Assembly: GCF_004000765.1 (NCBI RefSeq)
Contig: NZ_BILW01000031.1
Coordinates: 1-64,000 of the forward strand
DNA from: Paenibacillus chondroitinus NBRC 15376
Lineage (GTDB): Bacteria > Bacillota > Bacilli > Paenibacillales > NBRC-103111
Direction of reading: 5' to 3'
DNA length: 64,000 nucleotides
Shown: positions 60,028-64,000 of the stretch, one piece after another
Layout of the letters: each line of letters starts with the position of its first letter
Numbering within the stretch: the first letter of the stretch is position 1
Made by a program: the position numbers and the translations under genes
Notes under the pieces: model-generated
The model's database searches: none
The model's input: the letters and a program-made list of their open reading frames with translations, nothing else
What the model was told of the DNA's origin: nothing

Positions 60028-61224
60028 TCAGAAATTGTCAGCGTTCCAAAACACCGATGAAATTTCCGGGAAAAGCACGCTTAAATATGGCATACCCTCA
60101 GCTGGCTGGTCTTCTAAGGAGCTGTAACCATTCAAAAGCAGCATGATCCATTGAGCCTCGTTGAGCTGCAGCGAAATATTATATGTCGTAGTCGCCGAAG
60201 CTCTTACGACTTCCACCTCCTCTTCCCGAATGCGAATCATCATTTCCTGATCCCCGAGCCCCACCAGAAGCGCTGCAGGCAAAACGAAGTTATCTTTTGT
60301 CTGGCCATGCAGCATTCGCCGAGAGAATTCAGGAGCGAGCTTGCTAAGTAAACGGCCAAAATCAACAATTTTCCACATGCTATTTGTTTCTATTTGGAGA
60401 TTGCCGTATTGGCGGAAACATGCCTCAAGCGCGTGGCGATCAGGCAAATAAACGCTTATGCTCGAATCATCCGGATGCTCTGACACAGCTCGACATAGCA
60501 AAGAGCGCGCAGCCTCTTCATGTCCGGGCAAGCAGCAGCAATCCGCTAACTGCATCTGATTTCCATTGCTCTTATATCGCAAAAAGGCTGCTACAGTTCC
60601 CCCGGTTTCAGCCACCAGAAACTGATGTGGTTGGACCGTTTTCCATTGCCGCTGGCCGAGCCAATACGATTTCGAACGGATAACGCTTCCGTACACCTCT
60701 CTGTTCGCCTCTTCATACAACGCCATGATCGATTCAAGATCGGTATCTTCATACCTTCTTATCGTGTATAACGTTGAATGTTCAAGCTGCTTCATGTTTT
60801 CAGCTTTCGCGCTCCATACTTTTTTCGAATAAGGAGACCACCCCACCTGCTCGTAAAAGGATAGAATATTGGTATTCAGAAGTGATAAATCGTAGCCATT
60901 TTGTTTCATGTACTCCGATATCCTGCGTAGAATGCGTTGTGCCAGACCGCGTTTTCTATATGCAGGCAATGTGGCTACGCTGCCTATGCCGCCAAGCTTT
61001 AATTCCAATGAACCGAAGCGTATGCGAAATGTGAACAACTGGATTGCCGCAGCTATTACGCCATCTACAACCGCAACCCACGTTGTGTCCATGGAATAGG
61101 TGCTATCAAACTCCAATCGATCTTGAAAAAAGCTTTTTCCTCGTGGAAAAACCTTATCCCATATCTCGTAGATTTCTTCCAATTCTTTACGTGAATGGAC
61201 AGTTCGAATATGAATCTGTTCCAT
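60028..61224 (-). CDS. GNAT-family N-acetyltransferase (Eis-like, two GNAT domains plus C-terminal domain)
   Basis: A 398-residue protein. The N-terminal GNAT domain carries the acetyl-CoA motif GGIGSVATLPAYRKRGLAQR (about 78-97) and ends near LNTNILSFYEQVGWSPYS. A second, degenerate GNAT-like half and a C-terminal sterol-carrier-like segment (LLSKLAPEFSRRML, AQWIMLLLNGYSSLED) follow, the layout of Eis-type acetyltransferases, which modify aminoglycosides and other amines. AAAGGAGG precedes ATG 61224. It lies 20 bp after the sulfatase gene, so both share a transcript; an amino-sugar substrate is possible but unproven. Confidence 0.85.
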   Translation of the reverse strand: MEQIHIRTVHSRKELEEIYEIWDKVFPRGKSFFQDRLEFDSTYSMDTTWVAVVDGVIAAAIQLFTFRIRFGSLELKLGGIGSVATLPAYRKRGLAQRILRRISEYMKQNGYDLSLLNTNILSFYEQVGWSPYSKKVWSAKAENMKQLEHSTLYTIRRYEDTDLESIMALYEEANREVYGSVIRSKSYWLGQRQWKTVQPHQFLVAETGGTVAAFLRYKSNGNQMQLADCCCLPGHEEAARSLLCRAVSEHPDDSSISVYLPDRHALEACFRQYGNLQIETNSMWKIVDFGRLLSKLAPEFSRRMLHGQTKDNFVLPAALLVGLGDQEMMIRIREEEVEVVRASATTTYNISLQLNEAQWIMLLLNGYSSLEDQPAEGMPYLSVLFPEISSVFWNADNF

Positions 61225-61244
61225 ATTTCAGTACCTCCTTTCGT

Positions 61245-62690
61245 TTATGACATAACCTCCGTGTAATCCTGTAGAAATTGGTCGTAGATTTGATTCGGCA
61301 ATTCCAACAGATCATTCGTAGCTTGCATATGCTCACGCAAATGCTGCAGCATCTGTTCAATCCGTTCGCGGTAACTCTGCTCCTGAAAGGCAAGATTCTC
61401 TCTCTCCTGAGGGTCCTTGATTACGTTGTATAGCTCTAGATAGGTTTCATTTTTAAACATATCAACGATCAGCTTGTAATCGCCCTCGACGATACAACGC
61501 CCAAAGTTGCCCCTTCCTCCATTGCCATCGTATTGAATGAAAATTCTCTCTCGTCCTGTCGTATTGCCAGCAATTAATGGCATGAGTGATTGACCGGACA
61601 TAGGAGAACTCAGCTGTATTTGTGCATAATCGCATAGGGTCGGCAGCACATCGATACTGCTGACTAATGAGCGGCACGATGTTATAGCCGGTTTGAAATC
61701 GGCCGGAAATTTCATAAACAGGGGTGTACGAACAGATTCTTCATACATGCACATTTTTTGCCACAATCCGTGAGAGCCCAGCATTTCACCGTGGTCACTC
61801 GTAAAAATAATCAAACTTTGATCATAAAGATCTTCTCGCTTCAATTCCTCGATAATCTGACCGACGCATTGATCCAGCAGCGAGACCAAACCCAGATAAA
61901 CCTTCCATATTTGCTTCCAATCGTCCCTCGTGTATCGAGTTCCTATAGCGCCCGTCAAATTATATAACTGAAGCGGTGACTGAGTCCGGCACCACTCCCC
62001 GACGTTCTCAGGCAGATCCACCGATTTGATCAAATCAAACCAAGGGGCGGGAATTTCTAAAGGGGGATGGGGAGCATGGAACATCGCATTGAGCAGAAAC
62101 GGTTTGCTGCGATTTCGATTTCGAATCGCTTCCACAGAATCTCTGGCGATAAACTCGTCAATGAAGAACTCCTGGCCTTCTTCGTACAAACCAACCGCAG
62201 GGATTGAATACGATTTTGGACGCGTTACCTTTCCATACACCATTTCCGGCACGATTCCCCGATAATCCGATCCACCAGGCACACGCTTATGATTTTCCTT
62301 CAAAAAAGCTTCGTACCTGCCCTCAAGTTTTCTCCAGTTCGTTTGGCTGCCCGGAGACTCATCTACGGCAGGTTTCATCCGCAAATGCTGTTTTCCGGTA
62401 TGCCAGCTGTCCCAAGTATGCTCCATAAGCTTATATAAATGCTCGATGTCAGGCCTTACCAGCGCGTGCATGTCCTCCCCCCGGTTAATTAAGCAACCGT
62501 TTTCGTTAGGATACATGCCGGTAAAAAAAGCTCCGCGTGCAGGGACACAAATGGGAGAAGCGCAATACGCTCTTTCAAATACGATGCCTTCTTCCTTTAG
62601 GCGATTGATGTTTGGCGTATGGGCGCCGATGGCATCCAGTCTCAATTGATCCGCCATAATCAGGATGACATTCGGTTTTTCATTTCTCAT
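61245..62690 (-). CDS. Type I sulfatase (arylsulfatase family)
   Basis: A 481-residue sulfatase. NVILIMADQLRLDAIG (7-22) carries the metal-binding Asp residues, and the key signature CVPARG (Cys48-x-Pro-x-Arg) in ASPICVPARGAFFTGMYP is the site converted to formylglycine by FGE-type activation. LIIFTSDHGEMLGSHGLWQK supplies further metal ligands. No signal peptide, so it is cytoplasmic and would desulfate imported sugars or phenols. I chose ATG 62690, with GGAGG eight bases upstream; an earlier in-frame start at 62705 lacks this spacing. It lies between a propeller protein gene and the GNAT gene. Confidence 0.92.
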   Translation of the reverse strand: MRNEKPNVILIMADQLRLDAIGAHTPNINRLKEEGIVFERAYCASPICVPARGAFFTGMYPNENGCLINRGEDMHALVRPDIEHLYKLMEHTWDSWHTGKQHLRMKPAVDESPGSQTNWRKLEGRYEAFLKENHKRVPGGSDYRGIVPEMVYGKVTRPKSYSIPAVGLYEEGQEFFIDEFIARDSVEAIRNRNRSKPFLLNAMFHAPHPPLEIPAPWFDLIKSVDLPENVGEWCRTQSPLQLYNLTGAIGTRYTRDDWKQIWKVYLGLVSLLDQCVGQIIEELKREDLYDQSLIIFTSDHGEMLGSHGLWQKMCMYEESVRTPLFMKFPADFKPAITSCRSLVSSIDVLPTLCDYAQIQLSSPMSGQSLMPLIAGNTTGRERIFIQYDGNGGRGNFGRCIVEGDYKLIVDMFKNETYLELYNVIKDPQERENLAFQEQSYRERIEQMLQHLREHMQATNDLLELPNQIYDQFLQDYTEVMS

Positions 62691-62735
62691 CCGCGTAACC
62701 TCCAACTAAGCAAGTTTATGGATTCTATTTCCAAC

Positions 62736-64000
62736 TTAGATCAAGCCCGACAAGTCAGCTATAAATACACGGCGTGTACCATCTACATATCCATTAAAAA
62801 CAAGATGCTTGTTGTCCGGCGCCCAAGCAGGGTGTGGATCAACGCGAAGCACGCCTGACACTTTCGTTCCCGGATTGCCAATAGGGATTCGTACGATTGT
62901 CGCTTCGGTCCCTTTCTGAAGATCGATAAGGCGCAAAGGAACGGTACCGTCACCAAAAGCCACTTTCTCGTGCTCATAGGAGTCGGTCACGATATGTCTT
63001 CCGTTAGGATGGACCGTCGGGTGCCCGGATCCTGGAATCGAATCGATGATTTTGCCAATATTCGTGCCATCCTTATTCACTTGAACCAAATACAGTTGTT
63101 TGTCGCCATCGAGGCACAAATTCATCGAAAGCCGCTCGCCGTCAGGATACCAATTAATATGATGGCCTCCCTTATCCCATTGTTCCGGGCCTACTGCGAC
63201 ACGGATATCACTGCCATCCGCCTTCATCGTAACAACCCAGTACTTCAACCCCTGAGTAATCATATTCCACGGCTGCTCCTGTTCCGTATGAAACCATCTC
63301 ATCGTAAACAGGATGCGATCGCCTTGCGGATTAAATTTGCAATGGAATCCATAACATTCGCCGTGCTTATACAGAACCTTATCAATAGAAGGTTCTGCAC
63401 GATCAAATACATCCTTTATCGAAACCAGCAGCTTCCTCTCCCCGGTTTCCGTATCCAGAGCATAGAGACCGTCGTCATCGCGAAAACCGTAGTTGCGCGG
63501 AATTTGCTCATCAGGAACGATAATGCCGTATCCTAACTGCGTTCGCCGCATCCTCTTCGGACAAGCGGAAATAATCGTTCGGCCATCCGGAGATATTCGG
63601 TATATGCTTCCCGGCATAAGCCGCTTCTCTCCGGTATGTGGGTTTAACCGAACACAAAGTGGCTCCCACGTTGCCGTATTCACATCGTTGTAAAAAAGGG
63701 AATGATCATCCGCTCCCCAGTTGATGTTAGCGCCAAGCTGCGGCTCCCAGCCGCATGTTTGCGAAACAACTCGCTCTTCTGCCGTATGCAGATCGACGAG
63801 TACGATATTGGCCGCTTCTCCTGGCTCAGGAAGACGATGCTCCTGCGGCATCTGCAGCAAGGCAACATAACGCCCGGACGGGCTGACGGGCGATGTATCA
63901 AAAAACCGGTGCAAGCAACTCTCTGTTCGTGGCGTTATACACTTTACAGGGACAAGCGGACTAAACTCGGTGTATGCGGGAAAATGCTCGGAAATTTTCA
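62736..64000 (-). CDS. Beta-propeller protein, PL22/TolB-like (5' end beyond the window)
   Basis: At least 420 residues; the frame is open to the right window edge (first residues seen include EHFPAYTEFSPLVPV), so the start is outside. Repeated blade motifs include HINWYPDGERLSMNL, HPTVHPNGRHIVTDSYEHE and HPAWAPDNKHLVFNGYVDG, as in oligogalacturonate lyase and TolB-type propellers. YGFHCKFNPQGDRILFTMRW supplies another blade. His residues occur where PL22 enzymes bind metal, but the match is weaker than for 4850-5992. It lies 45 bp before the sulfatase gene in the same operon, suggesting a role on sulfated or acidic glycans. Confidence 0.75.
   Translation of the reverse strand, partial: KISEHFPAYTEFSPLVPVKCITPRTESCLHRFFDTSPVSPSGRYVALLQMPQEHRLPEPGEAANIVLVDLHTAEERVVSQTCGWEPQLGANINWGADDHSLFYNDVNTATWEPLCVRLNPHTGEKRLMPGSIYRISPDGRTIISACPKRMRRTQLGYGIIVPDEQIPRNYGFRDDDGLYALDTETGERKLLVSIKDVFDRAEPSIDKVLYKHGECYGFHCKFNPQGDRILFTMRWFHTEQEQPWNMITQGLKYWVVTMKADGSDIRVAVGPEQWDKGGHHINWYPDGERLSMNLCLDGDKQLYLVQVNKDGTNIGKIIDSIPGSGHPTVHPNGRHIVTDSYEHEKVAFGDGTVPLRLIDLQKGTEATIVRIPIGNPGTKVSGVLRVDPHPAWAPDNKHLVFNGYVDGTRRVFIADLSGLI

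Overview
The window looks like chromosomal DNA of a Paenibacillus-type bacterium (Bacillota). Evidence is the strong GGAGG-type ribosome binding sites, S-layer-homology (SLH) surface proteins, LplA-type solute-binding lipoproteins with split permeases, membrane-bound AraC regulators with an extracellular sensor region, and CcpA-type cre sites. I see no rRNA, tRNA, CRISPR array, intact transposase or prophage.

Region 1 (155-17596, all minus strand) is a carbohydrate operon for pectin-like oligosaccharides. It runs from two permeases and a binding lipoprotein through a Gfo/Idh oxidoreductase, a long GH105 protein, a membrane AraC regulator, an unassigned (alpha/alpha)6 hydrolase-like protein, a PL22 oligogalacturonate lyase, a GH105 hydrolase and a GH95 enzyme, and ends with an ornithine-carbamoyltransferase-like protein. 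The enzymes lack signal peptides, so imported oligosaccharides are presumably processed inside the cell. No transport ATPase is present, so one is probably shared from elsewhere.

Region 2 (18359-20511) holds a copper-amine-oxidase-N-domain protein and a Nudix hydrolase. Region 3 (20735-35284, minus) is a second sugar locus: binding protein, two permeases and a GH38 mannosidase fused in frame to a DapA-family aldolase, then a terminator, then an AraC regulator with a cre site, a second paralogous binding protein, a SIS isomerase, a ROK kinase and an AraB-type kinase. Region 4 (35890-40889) encodes two sialidase-fold surface proteins, one SLH-anchored, behind a 150-bp duplicate of the promoter of the region 3 transporter.

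Region 5 (41240-45503) has a small zinc-ribbon-like protein, an SDR, a divergent TetR/MATE pair with clear operators, a HEAT-repeat protein and an ABC ATPase relic. Region 6 (46064-52812) is a TetR-controlled DHA2 efflux operon with two adaptor proteins and an SLH protein. Region 7 (52946-58356) has a PAS histidine kinase, a cluster of small membrane proteins around a DUF3231 protein, and a glycine-rich protein. Region 8 (58394-59775) is three truncated genes joined end to end. Region 9 (60028-64000) is an operon of a beta-propeller protein (cut by the window edge), a sulfatase and a GNAT acetyltransferase.

The most unusual non-coding signal is a repeat architecture in intergenic DNA. Four copies of a roughly 25-nt unit are arranged forward, forward, reverse, reverse, with a 50-51 bp period in each half. 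It occurs at 18047-18225, 35531-35717 and 45638-45819, and a probable half-array sits at the left window edge. Two unit sequences use the same layout. The other strong candidate for something new is the GH38-DapA fusion gene, which keeps an internal ribosome binding site and start codon at the join.
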